DNA of 64,000 nucleotides, from NCBI GenBank assembly GCA_023425025.1, contig JAFADG010000024.1, forward strand, positions 124,001 through 188,000, read 5' to 3'. Shown piece by piece: positions 24,672 through 32,944 of this stretch. Numbering within the stretch: position 1 is the first letter of the stretch; each line of letters starts with the position of its first letter. The position numbers and the translations under genes were made by a program. The notes beneath the pieces are model-generated. The model ran no database searches. It was not told the origin of the DNA and was given only the letters and a program-made list of their open reading frames with translations. This stretch comes from Bacillota bacterium. Its GTDB lineage: Bacteria > Bacillota > Clostridia > Christensenellales > Aristaeellaceae.

Positions 24672-25142
24672 TTACAACCACAGCGCTTCGCTCAATACCG
24701 CCTGCCCCCGCAGGTCCTCCACGCAAACCATTTTCACCAGCAGCCAGGCCCGCTCCTCGTCGGTCATGTCTTTCATCCTGTCCGTATCGCGGGAGGCTTC
24801 GGCGCGTTCCGTGATTTTTTCAATGGATTCTATCTTGTTCTGGGCGGCCGCGATGGCGTCCTCCCACATGCGACGCTTTTTGGCAAGAGCGGCAAGAAAC
24901 TCCTTGCCGCCCGCGCCGCCGGCAATGATCTTTTTGATCTCTTTTAAAGTAAAGCCCAAGGCTTTCAATTCCAGCAGCGCGTTGAGCGTCTGCACCTGGC
25001 CGGCGGTATAATACCTGTAGCCGGAATCCGGATCAATTTTCGCCGGGGTCAGGATACCCATCTTTTCATAGATGCGGACAGCCTTTGGGGAAACGTTGAA
25101 AAACGCGGCAATCTCCCCGATCTTCATCAGCGGCTCATCCAT
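24672..25142 (-). CDS. MerR family transcriptional regulator
   Basis: 156 residues. The N-terminal winged helix-turn-helix is typical MerR: MKIGEIAAFFNVSPKAVRIYEKMGIL, then DSGYRYYTAGQVQTLNALLELKALGFTLKEI. A coiled-coil dimer helix follows (about 85-125) and the C-terminal region is short, with no metal-binding Cys set, so the effector is probably an organic compound. It is the last gene of the exporter operon, 4 bp after the preceding stop, and most likely controls that operon. Site GGAGGAG before the ATG. Confidence 0.92.
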   Translation of the reverse strand: MDEPLMKIGEIAAFFNVSPKAVRIYEKMGILTPAKIDPDSGYRYYTAGQVQTLNALLELKALGFTLKEIKKIIAGGAGGKEFLAALAKKRRMWEDAIAAAQNKIESIEKITERAEASRDTDRMKDMTDEERAWLLVKMVCVEDLRGQAVLSEALWL

Positions 25143-25145
25143 GCG

Positions 25146-26114
25146 CTACTCCTCCTTGGGCAAATGCATTGTCTCCTGTACCCTTTTTACGCCTGCCATG
25201 GCCGCTTTGATGTTGACCGTGCAGACGAAAACTGTTAAAACCCCGGCCATCAGCCCGCCCCTAAATTGAAAGATGGCCGTCAGGCCGCCAAAGGACAAAA
25301 CGCCGTCTTTCACCAGCGCGCCGCCCGCAATGAGCAGCACCAGGTATCCGCCCAGACCAAACAGCGGCAAAAGTCCCGCGCCCAGGGCGCTGCGCCTTCG
25401 CATGCGTATTTGGGCTGCCCTTGTTTTCAGGCTGCTTTCTTCAAACCGCTTGAGCAAGAACCCCCGCGCGTCGTACAGGATGGCCGTATCGGCGCAGGCA
25501 ATGATGGCCGAAAAGTCCGCGGCGTTCTCCGCCTGGGCCTGCTGGGCCCAAAGGCCAAGGGCCGTCATGGGCTTTGCGATAAACACATGGTTGAGGATGG
25601 CATGCGGCAGAATGAATGCCAGTATCAACGCATACAGGCCGGGGTTTGCGGCAATGAGCAGGGCGGAAGAAACGCACAGGCTGAAAACGGCGACAGCCCC
25701 GTGGGGTACGTGCATCGGCTGGTTCAAAAGAGCGGCAGCCGCGGCGGTATCGGCATTCAGCCTTGTAAACCACTCCCCGCCGGACCGCGATTCTATTTGG
25801 GGCAGCGGCAGCTGAAGCAAATGACCAAAGAGCCTTCTGCGAAGCGCGGCAACCCATTTTACAACATAGGTGGCATACAGCCTCCATACCGTTCCATTAT
25901 ACAGAAAAAGAAGTATGCTGCCAAACAAAAACAAAGCGCAGGCATTTTGCAATGCGCCCGCGTCGCCCTTTGTGACAGCATCGAAGGAATGCTGCAGAAA
26001 AAAAGCCTGCAACATGGTATACGCGGCGTCAAATGGGCAGCGGAATATGGTGAGCACCACAAAACGCCCAAACCCGCCGGTCAAATGAAACAGCGCCCTG
26101 ATTTCACGCATCAT
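25146..26114 (-). CDS. ABC exporter transmembrane subunit without ATPase domain (TMD2)
   Basis: 322 residues forming a type-I exporter membrane domain with about six helices. The chain ends MAGVKRVQETMHLPKEE, exactly where the linker to a fused nucleotide-binding domain would begin, but no such domain follows. Coupling-helix-like segment LRRRLFGHLLQLPLPQIESRSGGEWFTRLNAD resembles ABC_membrane proteins. It overlaps the end of the ATPase gene by 11 nt. Presumably pairs with TMD1 and the shared ATPase subunit. Confidence 0.85.
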   Translation of the reverse strand: MMREIRALFHLTGGFGRFVVLTIFRCPFDAAYTMLQAFFLQHSFDAVTKGDAGALQNACALFLFGSILLFLYNGTVWRLYATYVVKWVAALRRRLFGHLLQLPLPQIESRSGGEWFTRLNADTAAAAALLNQPMHVPHGAVAVFSLCVSSALLIAANPGLYALILAFILPHAILNHVFIAKPMTALGLWAQQAQAENAADFSAIIACADTAILYDARGFLLKRFEESSLKTRAAQIRMRRRSALGAGLLPLFGLGGYLVLLIAGGALVKDGVLSFGGLTAIFQFRGGLMAGVLTVFVCTVNIKAAMAGVKRVQETMHLPKEE

Positions 26115-26742
26115 GCAGCCGCCCCCCTTCCAGCACGTACAGTCTGCTTGCGTTACTCAGCGCCTCCTTTTGATGGCTGACACTGGCCACCGTTTTGCCT
26201 TGTGACCATTCCTCAAGCGCATGAAGCACAAGATTTGCGGTGGTGCCGTCCAGCGCGCTGAACGCCTCATCCATAAAGATCACCGGCGCGTCCTTGGCGA
26301 TGGCCCTGGCGATGGCGATGCGCTGGGCCTGTCCGCCGGAGACCTTTCCTCCCCGCTCGCCTACAAAGGTGTCAAGGCCGTCGGGCAGTGTTTGCACCCA
26401 TTCCTCCAGTTGGGCAACCCTGACCGCTCGGTCAACCATTTCATCCGGAATCGGATGGCCGCAGGTGATATTCTCCCGTATGCTGGTGGGAAACAGCTGC
26501 GCCCCCTGCATGACCATGGCTACATGCTTTCGTATCTGCGCGGGAGTTTGCTCGCCATGCACCGCCAAGCAGCCGCACTGCTTTTCGTACAGACCGGAGA
26601 GCAGCTTCAACAGCGTGCTTTTGCCGCCGCCGCTGGTCCCGATGATACCAATATGTTCTCCCTTTTTGACAGACAGGCAAATGTCATACAGCACCTTTTT
26701 GTCGCCATAGGCAAAGGACAAATCCTCTATATGAATGCCCAT
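26104..26742 (-). CDS. ABC exporter ATP-binding subunit (separate NBD)
   Basis: 212 residues containing only a nucleotide-binding domain: Walker A IIGTSGGGKSTLL, Q-loop VMQGAQLFPTSIRENI, signature VSGGQAQRIAIARA, Walker B VIFMDEAFSALDG with the catalytic Glu, and H-loop ASVSHQKEAL. The SIRENI segment is characteristic of exporter-type NBDs rather than importers. ATG overlaps the TMD1 stop (TAATG), so the TMD1-NBD pair looks like a half-transporter split at the linker. Site GGGAGGGCG. Confidence 0.92.
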   Translation of the reverse strand: MGIHIEDLSFAYGDKKVLYDICLSVKKGEHIGIIGTSGGGKSTLLKLLSGLYEKQCGCLAVHGEQTPAQIRKHVAMVMQGAQLFPTSIRENITCGHPIPDEMVDRAVRVAQLEEWVQTLPDGLDTFVGERGGKVSGGQAQRIAIARAIAKDAPVIFMDEAFSALDGTTANLVLHALEEWSQGKTVASVSHQKEALSNASRLYVLEGGRLHDA

Positions 26743-27692
26743 TATAACGCCCTCCCTTTTTCCATACGTACGCAGCCTTCCAACAGTTTGATGTTGGCGG
26801 CAAAGCGCCGGCACAGGGCAATGCGCCCCGGCAGGTTCATCAGTACGCCGGAAACGTTGCCCGACAGGTTGATGAAGATATACAGCGTGCCGATGGCGGC
26901 GGCTCCGCCGATCACCTGCCGGCCGCCTTCCAGGAACAAAAGCATCAGTGGGATAACGGACATAAGGCCCGACAGGGACATCAAAGCCGAGCGCCTGCGC
27001 TCCTCCCTTACGGCGGCGTTTTCCCAGCCCAAAAGGGCCGCGCCGTATTCCTGCCCGACAAGGGGCATGGCGCTAAACATCTTCATCACAGGAAACAGGG
27101 TGACCAGCGTATCGGCAAAACCGTTCATGGATGCGTTGGCCCGTTGGGTATCGATGGCGGTCCGGCCGATGACCCTGCTGGACAGGAAGGTATATGCAAG
27201 TATCAAAAGGGAAGGGGCGTTGGCAATGAGCGTGAGCCTGGGGTTAAGCCACAGCATAAAGGAAAAAGTGGCGATAAACTTGATGAAATCCTCCACGAAG
27301 CCGGTCAGCTGGGTGCGCAAAAAGACAGACACATCGCCAATTTCATTTTGCAATCGGGACAGCTGCTCGCCCACATTCATATCCTCTATCTCTGAAAGGG
27401 AAAGGGAAGCAAAATGCCTGGCATAGCCCATGCGCAGATCGTGAGCCAGCGTTTCCACGGTCCAGGCGGAAACAAGGTTCATGATATACGCCGACAGGGC
27501 GCACAAAACCATGGCGGCCGCGGCAGGGAAAAGCAGGCCGGCCGGCATGCCAAGGCCTGCGCCCAGGGCGTCGATGATATGGCTCAACAACCTGTTCCAC
27601 CACAAGGTAAGCGCAACGGAAAAAGCGCTGACAGCAATGGTCAGCGCGGTAAGGCCCCTACGGCCGGATATCAGTTTTTTCATTAAGCCCAT
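26742..27692 (-). CDS. ABC exporter transmembrane subunit without ATPase domain (TMD1)
   Basis: 316 residues with the six-helix ABC_membrane fold of type-I exporters; it shows LSEIEDMNVGEQLSRLQNEIGDVSVFLRTQL, a coupling-helix region, and ends with the linker-like CRRFAANIKLLEGCVRMEKG. The ATP-binding domain is encoded by the next gene. ATG at 27692 follows AAGGAGGGCGG; a GTG seven codons upstream lacks a site. First gene of the split exporter operon. Confidence 0.86.
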   Translation of the reverse strand: MGLMKKLISGRRGLTALTIAVSAFSVALTLWWNRLLSHIIDALGAGLGMPAGLLFPAAAAMVLCALSAYIMNLVSAWTVETLAHDLRMGYARHFASLSLSEIEDMNVGEQLSRLQNEIGDVSVFLRTQLTGFVEDFIKFIATFSFMLWLNPRLTLIANAPSLLILAYTFLSSRVIGRTAIDTQRANASMNGFADTLVTLFPVMKMFSAMPLVGQEYGAALLGWENAAVREERRRSALMSLSGLMSVIPLMLLFLEGGRQVIGGAAAIGTLYIFINLSGNVSGVLMNLPGRIALCRRFAANIKLLEGCVRMEKGRAL

Positions 27693-27758
27693 CGGTCCGC
27701 CCTCCTTATGCACAGTCTAAACCATGCCCCAGGGGCAGAGTCAACAGGGATTTGTATA

Positions 27759-28532
27759 TTACCGCCGGTTCCACTCCTGATGATGCAGGCGGTACAGCGC
27801 GGCGGCGCAGAACAGGATGGTCAGGCCGGCAGTGATCAGGGCCGTGCGCAGTACAGAGGCATCAAGCGTAACAGGCAAAGTCTGTGCGGCTTCCATCAGC
27901 CCGGTGGGCAGCCAGGTATTGATCTGCAAAAGGCCTCCCACCATGCTCATGGCGTATGCCGTACCCAGGGTCACCATGCCGGCCGCCACAGGCCTTTGCA
28001 AAAGCGAACCGAAGAGCAGAAGGCCCGAGAGCAGAAACACCATGAACAGCCCCTGCATCAGCCCGCCCAGCAGGATGGGCTGATAGCCGATTTCAAAGGC
28101 GAACAGTATGCCGGAATACAAATAGTTCAACGAAAGGGCCAGCGTAGGGAGGGCAAGCAGAGCCGCGCCAAACACCAGCATTTTTCCGCTTACGATCTGC
28201 GAAAGCCGCCTGCCGGAGCATAAGGGCAGCACCAGGGTATTGTCCTTCAGCTCTTGGGCCATCAGCCCGCACAGCGTAAAGGCGACCAGCAGGGAGCCGA
28301 TTTCAAACACATCGCCCATATAGCTTTGAATACAGCCTATTTGGGTCATATGGAACATTTGGGTCATGACTTCATCCGTCAGGCCCGGCATCTGGCTTTT
28401 TATAACGCCGGGCAGCACCAGCTTCATCATCACCGGCGTCATCATGGAGAAAAAGGCAAATCCCGCGGCCAGTATGAGAAACCTGCCGCTGCGCAGGGCA
28501 TAGCGCAGCTCCTTGATCAGTTCACGCTTCAC
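27759..28532 (-). CDS. ABC-2 type permease subunit
   Basis: 257 residues with six helices, of the ABC-2 permease type: starts MKRELIKELRYALRSGRFLI, the amphipathic elbow helix, and contains VAFTLCGLMAQELKDNTLVLPLCSGRRLSQIVSGK, the conserved region after helix 2. GTG start at 28532 with AAGGAGG 8 nt before; it overlaps the ATPase gene by 11 nt. With that ATPase it forms a drug, peptide or lipid exporter. Confidence 0.9.
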   Translation of the reverse strand: MKRELIKELRYALRSGRFLILAAGFAFFSMMTPVMMKLVLPGVIKSQMPGLTDEVMTQMFHMTQIGCIQSYMGDVFEIGSLLVAFTLCGLMAQELKDNTLVLPLCSGRRLSQIVSGKMLVFGAALLALPTLALSLNYLYSGILFAFEIGYQPILLGGLMQGLFMVFLLSGLLLFGSLLQRPVAAGMVTLGTAYAMSMVGGLLQINTWLPTGLMEAAQTLPVTLDASVLRTALITAGLTILFCAAALYRLHHQEWNRR

Positions 28533-29439
28533 GGCCGACCGCCTCCTTCATAAAAATATCTTCCAAGGTATGCTTGCGAAGGCCAAAGGACAGAACGGAG
28601 ATTTCCTCCCCGGCGAAAAAAGCCATCAGCCGTTTGGACAAAAGCGCCGTATCCTTGACGTAAATGGAAAGGTTGTTTTCCTTGACCTTGACATCCTGGA
28701 CGCCCGAAAGCTCCCTGAGCTTTTCCGCGGCAGCCGCTTGGATGGGCGAGGTCAACTCGATATCAAATATGGGCAGAATATGTTCCCTTTGCATTTCCTC
28801 CAGGGGCTTTTCCATGACCATTTTGCCGGCTGCGATGATGCCCACCGTATCGCAGATGCGCTCCACATCGCTTAGGATGTGGGTGGAAAAGAAAACGGTC
28901 TTGCCCATTTGCTTGAGCTCCGCAATCAGGCGCAGCACGCCGCTGCGGCCCTCCGGGTCCAGGGCGGAGGAGGGTTCGTCCAATATGAGCAGGCCCGGGT
29001 CATGCATCAGCGCCGCCGCGATGCCCAGCCGCTGCTTCATCCCGCGGGAAAAGCCCCCGACACGGCGGCTGGCCGCATCCGTAAGGCCCACCCAGCGGAG
29101 CATCTGATCCACCCTTACCCTGTTCGCGGCGGTATTTGCCTCCCCTAAGTAGCTTAACGTTTCCCAGGCGGTCATCCAGGGATAGAACCTGGGATCCTCC
29201 GGCAGATAGCCCATGTTCAGATCGCCGGGATGGCGGATCTTTCTCACATCCATGCCGTTGACCAGGCACTGACCGGAGTCCGGCCGGGACAGCCCGGCCA
29301 AAATATTCATGGCTGTGGATTTTCCGGCGCCGTTGTGGCCGATAAAGCCGTATACCTCGCCTTTTTTTACATTCAGGTCGATGCCCTTCAACGCCTGAAA
29401 GGTCTTAAAATCCTTTTTCAGGTTGCGTACGGTGATCAT
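28522..29439 (-). CDS. ABC transporter ATP-binding protein (CcmA/NatA/BcrA type)
   Basis: 305 residues. Walker A GFIGHNGAGKSTAMN, Q-loop-like YLPEDPRFYPWMT, signature FSRGMKQRLGIAAAL, Walker B LLILDEPSSALDP and H-loop FFSTHILSDVERI are intact; the C-terminal 80 residues are the usual regulatory extension. The ATG overlaps the stop of the PLDc_N gene by one base, and the gene overlaps the ABC-2 permease. The set resembles bacitracin or lantibiotic resistance exporters (BcrAB type). Confidence 0.93.
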   Translation of the reverse strand: MITVRNLKKDFKTFQALKGIDLNVKKGEVYGFIGHNGAGKSTAMNILAGLSRPDSGQCLVNGMDVRKIRHPGDLNMGYLPEDPRFYPWMTAWETLSYLGEANTAANRVRVDQMLRWVGLTDAASRRVGGFSRGMKQRLGIAAALMHDPGLLILDEPSSALDPEGRSGVLRLIAELKQMGKTVFFSTHILSDVERICDTVGIIAAGKMVMEKPLEEMQREHILPIFDIELTSPIQAAAAEKLRELSGVQDVKVKENNLSIYVKDTALLSKRLMAFFAGEEISVLSFGLRKHTLEDIFMKEAVGREA

Positions 29440-29648
29440 CAGTAAGCCTTCTTTCTGCCGATCATCAAAAAGAGAATGGGGCCCAGCAGGTTCAAAAATA
29501 TGCAGATCACGATCCAAAGCCACTTGTTCAAATTCTGCACGCCATCCCTTACAATTTTCACGATGCAGTAAACGGCCAGGCCCAATTGGATCAGGATCAA
29601 GGGCAGAATCATCAGGATCATATCGCGGGTCATTTGCAGACCGTTCAT
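29439..29648 (-). CDS. Small PLDc_N-type membrane protein
   Basis: 69 residues with two helices, typical of the PLDc_N domain (the N-terminal membrane hairpin of cardiolipin synthases) as a stand-alone protein: LPLILIQLGLAVYCIVKIVRDG, then LNKWLWIVICIFLNLLGPILFLMIGRKK. Very strong ribosome site GGGAGGTGATC before the ATG at 29648. It heads the operon with the ABC exporter, an arrangement also known in bacitracin/antibiotic stress operons. Probably an accessory or sensor peptide; function unproven. Confidence 0.88.
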   Translation of the reverse strand: MNGLQMTRDMILMILPLILIQLGLAVYCIVKIVRDGVQNLNKWLWIVICIFLNLLGPILFLMIGRKKAY

Positions 29649-29679
29649 ATAGATCACCTCCCTTTTTTTGTACAGCCAG

Positions 29680-29709
29680 AGGATACCAGGAATAACGGGC
29701 ATATGATAA
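29680..29709 (-). promoter_or_regulatory. Candidate promoter of the PLDc_N/ABC-2 operon
   Basis: Minus strand TTATCA, 18-bp spacer, TATCCT. The weak -35 lies inside the proximal direct repeat, a layout typical of class-II activation by a response regulator. Confidence 0.4.
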
Positions 29710-29735
29710 GTGACCGGAGTCATATGAACAGTCAC
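29700..29735 (-). promoter_or_regulatory. Two 15-bp direct repeats, likely response-regulator sites
   Basis: CATATGATAAGTGAC at 29700-29714 and CATATGAACAGTCAC at 29721-29735 match at 12 of 15 bases with a 21-bp period (two helix turns), just upstream of the exporter promoter and beside the LuxR-type regulator gene. Confidence 0.5.
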
Positions 29736-29740
29736 ATGAT

Positions 29741-29774
29741 AAAAGGGCCGGAAGCAGCTGCGACTGCTTCCGGC
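29741..29774 (-). terminator. Terminator after the response regulator gene
   Basis: Perfect 11-bp stem GCCGGAAGCAG / CTGCTTCCGGC with a 6-nt loop, then CCCTTTT on the minus strand. Separates the two-component genes from the exporter operon. Confidence 0.8.
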
Positions 29775-29810
29775 TCCTTGACTTGCTATTATTTAGATAT
29801 TCAGACAGTG

Positions 29811-30446
29811 CTAAAATCCCATTTTTTTGAAGGCGATCACGGCATTGGCCCGGTCGCTTACGTTCAGCTTCAAATAGATTTGACTGATATAATTCTTGAC
29901 CGTTCCCACAGTCAAAAAGAGCGCTTTGGCGATTTGGGTATTGTTTTGCCCGGCTGCCATCAGGCGGATGATATCCATTTCCCGCTGGGTGAAATCCTCT
30001 GCCGCGGCCTTTAACACGGCAGGCGCCTGCAAATGCGCGGTGATTTTTGCCGCGATGCGCCCGGGCAGTATGATATTGCCGTTCAGCCCGTCCCGTATGG
30101 CCTCCACCAATTTGTCGCTGCCGATATCCTTGAGCAGATATCCCGTTGCCCCATATGTCATGGCCTTTATTACATATTCATCATCGTCAAAGGTGGTCAG
30201 CACAATCACAACAGTATCAGGCATTTCGGCCTTGATTTGCCTTGTTGCCTCCACGCCGTCCAATTTGGGCATGCGGATGTCCATCAGCACCACGTCGGGC
30301 GTAAGGCTTTTCGCCAATTCCACGGCCCGCACACCGTCGCCGGCCTCGCCGATGATAGAGAGGTCATCATGCGCCGTCAGCAGTGAGCGTATGCCCTCCC
30401 GTATGATGGTCTGATCATCCACCAGCAGAACGCGGATAGGCCTCAT
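29811..30446 (-). CDS. NarL/FixJ (LuxR-type) response regulator
   Basis: 211 residues. Receiver domain with the acidic pocket at LLVDDQ and phospho-acceptor Asp in VVLMDIRMPKLDG, Thr in VVIVLTTFDDDEYV and Lys in YLLKDIG. C-terminal LuxR helix-turn-helix FTQREMDIIRLMAAGQNNTQIAKALFLTVGTVKNYISQIYLKL. ATG overlaps the kinase stop by 4 nt. LiaR/DesR-like pairs answer cell-envelope or membrane stress, and the neighbouring exporter operon is the probable target. Confidence 0.95.
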   Translation of the reverse strand: MRPIRVLLVDDQTIIREGIRSLLTAHDDLSIIGEAGDGVRAVELAKSLTPDVVLMDIRMPKLDGVEATRQIKAEMPDTVVIVLTTFDDDEYVIKAMTYGATGYLLKDIGSDKLVEAIRDGLNGNIILPGRIAAKITAHLQAPAVLKAAAEDFTQREMDIIRLMAAGQNNTQIAKALFLTVGTVKNYISQIYLKLNVSDRANAVIAFKKMGF

Positions 30447-31822
30447 TCTTTTTCACCTCCCGCCTGAATGCCGGCCGGCAGCATGATGCTCACGGTAAAG
30501 CCCTCGCCTGCGGCGCTTTCCGCCTTCAGCGTGCCGCCGATACCGGCTGCCTGCCGGGACATATTGTCCAGGCCGAAACCGTATTGTATTTTTTCGGCGC
30601 CTTCGCCGTTGTCCGTATAGGTGAAGGCCACCACGCCTTTGTATTCCTGGATCAAAAGGTCCGCCTGGGTGGCGTGGCCATGCTTTAGGCTGTTGGTGGC
30701 GCACTCCTTTATGGCGTTCAACAGCACGCTTTGCTGTATGGGCAAAAGCTGGGTTTGCATTTCCACAATGGCGGTGATTGCAAGGCCTGTTCTTCTGCCA
30801 ATATCCGCGGTCAAATCCGCAACCGCCGGCGCAAAGGCCTTTTCCACACCGGCCTGAATGGTTCTGACCGACTGGCGGATGTCCAGCAGACCCTTTTGCA
30901 CCTGCTCCCGGGCCAACACCAGCTTTTCCCTGGCGGCACCGGGATTCACATCCAGCAGCTTTTCGCCGGCTTCGATGGCAATGGCGGCGCTGGTCAAGGT
31001 GTGGCCTACCGTGTCGTGGATCTCCCCGGTAATGCGGCTGCGCTCCCGAAGGGCGGCCATTTCTTCCAGCTTCAAAGCCTGCTCCTTCAGCAGCTTGTTG
31101 GTGATCAACTGCCTTTTGAGCATGTAAAAGGCCAGGTATACCATGGCGAACACCAGTATGTTGATGTACGCGGTGCTGATGATGGTATCGGAATTTTGGG
31201 GCGGGTTGGACAGGGCCATCTTCACAGAGCTGACGGAAAGATAGGCAGCAAAGATCAAAAGAGAATGAAGCCTCGCCAGCTTCAGAGGGCAGGCGTTGAT
31301 GATGCCCCCCATGACGATGAGCACCAGGAACTGGCTGTTTTCCGTCTTGTCCAGATAATAGGCCGCCATGACCAGGACGGTCTGCACAAGGGGCAGCCCG
31401 ATCAGAAGGGCCGGGCGTCTGGGATTTGCAAACAGCCCCTGCGCAATGGAGGCCATGAAACAGGCGGACAAAAGCCACGGCGTGGCAGGCGCGGGAACAG
31501 GCGCGTCACCCAGCGCCAGAATACGCAGGCAAAACATTTCAAACGCCACTGTCAGCAGCACAAACGTGCCCTGACGGATGTTGTTGCCGGCTTCCGTATC
31601 ATCGATACCTTCATCTTGTTTCGCCGCGTCCCTGGGCCGGGATGAAAACAGGTAAAAAGCTGCGGCGGGAATGTTGAACACGGCGATCGCCGCAACGGTC
31701 CACGCCTTGGCCCGCTTTGACAGCGCATTGTTGTTCAGGCAGTGGCGAATAAACGTCACCTGAACCAGCACCTGCATGAAGGCTGCCGGAATGATGACAG
31801 GCAAAATGGCGTATATGCTCAT
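30443..31822 (-). CDS. Sensor histidine kinase, HisKA_3 (LiaS/DesK-like)
   Basis: 459 residues. The N-terminal 240 residues hold about seven membrane helices in two blocks separated by a polar stretch (about 50-70), with little extracellular domain. A short coiled coil leads to the dimerisation domain with the phosphorylated His in GEIHDTVGHTLTSAAIAIE, then an HATPase domain with the N-box NAIKECATNSLKHG and the G-box DNGEGAEKIQYGFGLDNM. Cognate regulator is the overlapping downstream gene. Confidence 0.93.
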   Translation of the reverse strand: MSIYAILPVIIPAAFMQVLVQVTFIRHCLNNNALSKRAKAWTVAAIAVFNIPAAAFYLFSSRPRDAAKQDEGIDDTEAGNNIRQGTFVLLTVAFEMFCLRILALGDAPVPAPATPWLLSACFMASIAQGLFANPRRPALLIGLPLVQTVLVMAAYYLDKTENSQFLVLIVMGGIINACPLKLARLHSLLIFAAYLSVSSVKMALSNPPQNSDTIISTAYINILVFAMVYLAFYMLKRQLITNKLLKEQALKLEEMAALRERSRITGEIHDTVGHTLTSAAIAIEAGEKLLDVNPGAAREKLVLAREQVQKGLLDIRQSVRTIQAGVEKAFAPAVADLTADIGRRTGLAITAIVEMQTQLLPIQQSVLLNAIKECATNSLKHGHATQADLLIQEYKGVVAFTYTDNGEGAEKIQYGFGLDNMSRQAAGIGGTLKAESAAGEGFTVSIMLPAGIQAGGEKE

Positions 31823-31848
31823 ACATCCTCCAAAGGCGGGTTTTTTTC

Positions 31849-31857
31849 ATTATATCA
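31849..31857 (-). promoter_or_regulatory. Extended -10 promoter of the two-component system
   Basis: Minus strand TGATATAAT, 27 bp before the kinase ATG; no good -35. Confidence 0.55.
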
Positions 31858-31932
31858 CACATGAACGCGGACAGGCGGAACCATTGCGCCTGATGCATGT
31901 TTTCATAAAATAAAATGACAGCCGCGTTTGTA

Positions 31933-31961
31933 TTGCAAATGAAGGCCTGGACAGGTACACT
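31933..31961 (+). promoter_or_regulatory. Promoter of the nucleoside hydrolase gene
   Basis: TTGCAA, 17-bp spacer, TACACT. It lies after an in-frame ATG at 31915 and thereby excludes that start. Confidence 0.55.
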
Positions 31962-32004
31962 GTATCTGGCCTTCATTGATTTAAGCGAAAGAAGGGTCTC
32001 AAAG

Positions 32005-32925
32005 ATGCAATGGCCCCATATGCCCCTTGATGTGCTGCTTGACCGTTTGACCCTGCCCAGGGAGGGCAGGCTTTCCATGGTGCTGGATACCGATACCTAT
32101 AACGAGGTGGACGACCAGTTTGCCCTGGCCTACAGCCTTTTGTCGCCTGAGCGCCTGGACGTACAGGCCATATACGCCGCGCCGTTTTTCAATGACCGAT
32201 CCAGCGGCCCCGAGGACGGCATGGAAAAAAGCTATGCGGAAATTGTCCGCCTGCTTGGCAAAATGGGCCGCAGCCCGGAGGGATTTGTATTCAAGGGTTC
32301 AAAAAGCTATTTGCCGGACATGCAAGCGCCGGTCGAAAGCCCGGCCGCGAAGGACCTCGTGCGCCGCGCCATGCAGCGGCCGGACGGCGATCCACTATAT
32401 GTGGCGGCCATCGGCGCGATCACCAATGTGGCATCGGCCCTGCTGATGGAGCCGGAGTTGGTAAAGAAGATCGTAGTCGTTTGGCTGGGCGGGCAGCCCC
32501 TGTCGTACCCCACTGCCAGCGAATTCAACCTCTCACAGGATGTGTTTGCCGCAAGAGTAGTGCTTGACTCGGGCGTGCCGCTCCTGCTGATCCCCTGTAT
32601 GGGCGTGGCCTCCCATCTGCTGGCCACCGTACCCGAGCTTGCGGCCTATATCGGCGGAAAGAACCCTTTGTGTGACGCGCTGGTGGAGCTTTTTGCCGCC
32701 TACAGCCCGGATCACTTTGCCTGGGCCAAGGAGATCTGGGATGTGTCGGCCGTCGGCTGCCTTGTAAACCCCGACTGGGTGCCGACGGTTTTGGAGCCCA
32801 GCCCGCTGCTGTCGCAGGACAGCTTCTGGGGCCGCGACCCCCGGCGGCATCCCATCCGGGTGGCGTATGCCATCCAGCGGAATCCTCTGTTCAAGGACAT
32901 GTACCAAAAGCTTTCGAATGCATAA
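32005..32925 (+). CDS. Inosine-uridine preferring nucleoside hydrolase
   Basis: 306 residues. The Ca-binding Asp cluster is present as VLDTDTYNEVDDQFALAY, a variant of the family's DTDPGxDDAxA; other conserved blocks are YVAAIGAITNVASALL and IVVVWLGGQPLSYPTASEFNLSQD with the catalytic-site Asn/Asp. It cleaves the N-glycosidic bond of nucleosides for base and ribose salvage. ATG at 32005 follows AAGAAGGG. The Tyr in place of Pro-Gly after the DTD motif suggests a divergent subgroup, so exact substrate is unsure. Confidence 0.9.
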   Translation: MQWPHMPLDVLLDRLTLPREGRLSMVLDTDTYNEVDDQFALAYSLLSPERLDVQAIYAAPFFNDRSSGPEDGMEKSYAEIVRLLGKMGRSPEGFVFKGSKSYLPDMQAPVESPAAKDLVRRAMQRPDGDPLYVAAIGAITNVASALLMEPELVKKIVVVWLGGQPLSYPTASEFNLSQDVFAARVVLDSGVPLLLIPCMGVASHLLATVPELAAYIGGKNPLCDALVELFAAYSPDHFAWAKEIWDVSAVGCLVNPDWVPTVLEPSPLLSQDSFWGRDPRRHPIRVAYAIQRNPLFKDMYQKLSNA

Positions 32926-32944
32926 GTAAGGCTTTTGCTGTCCG

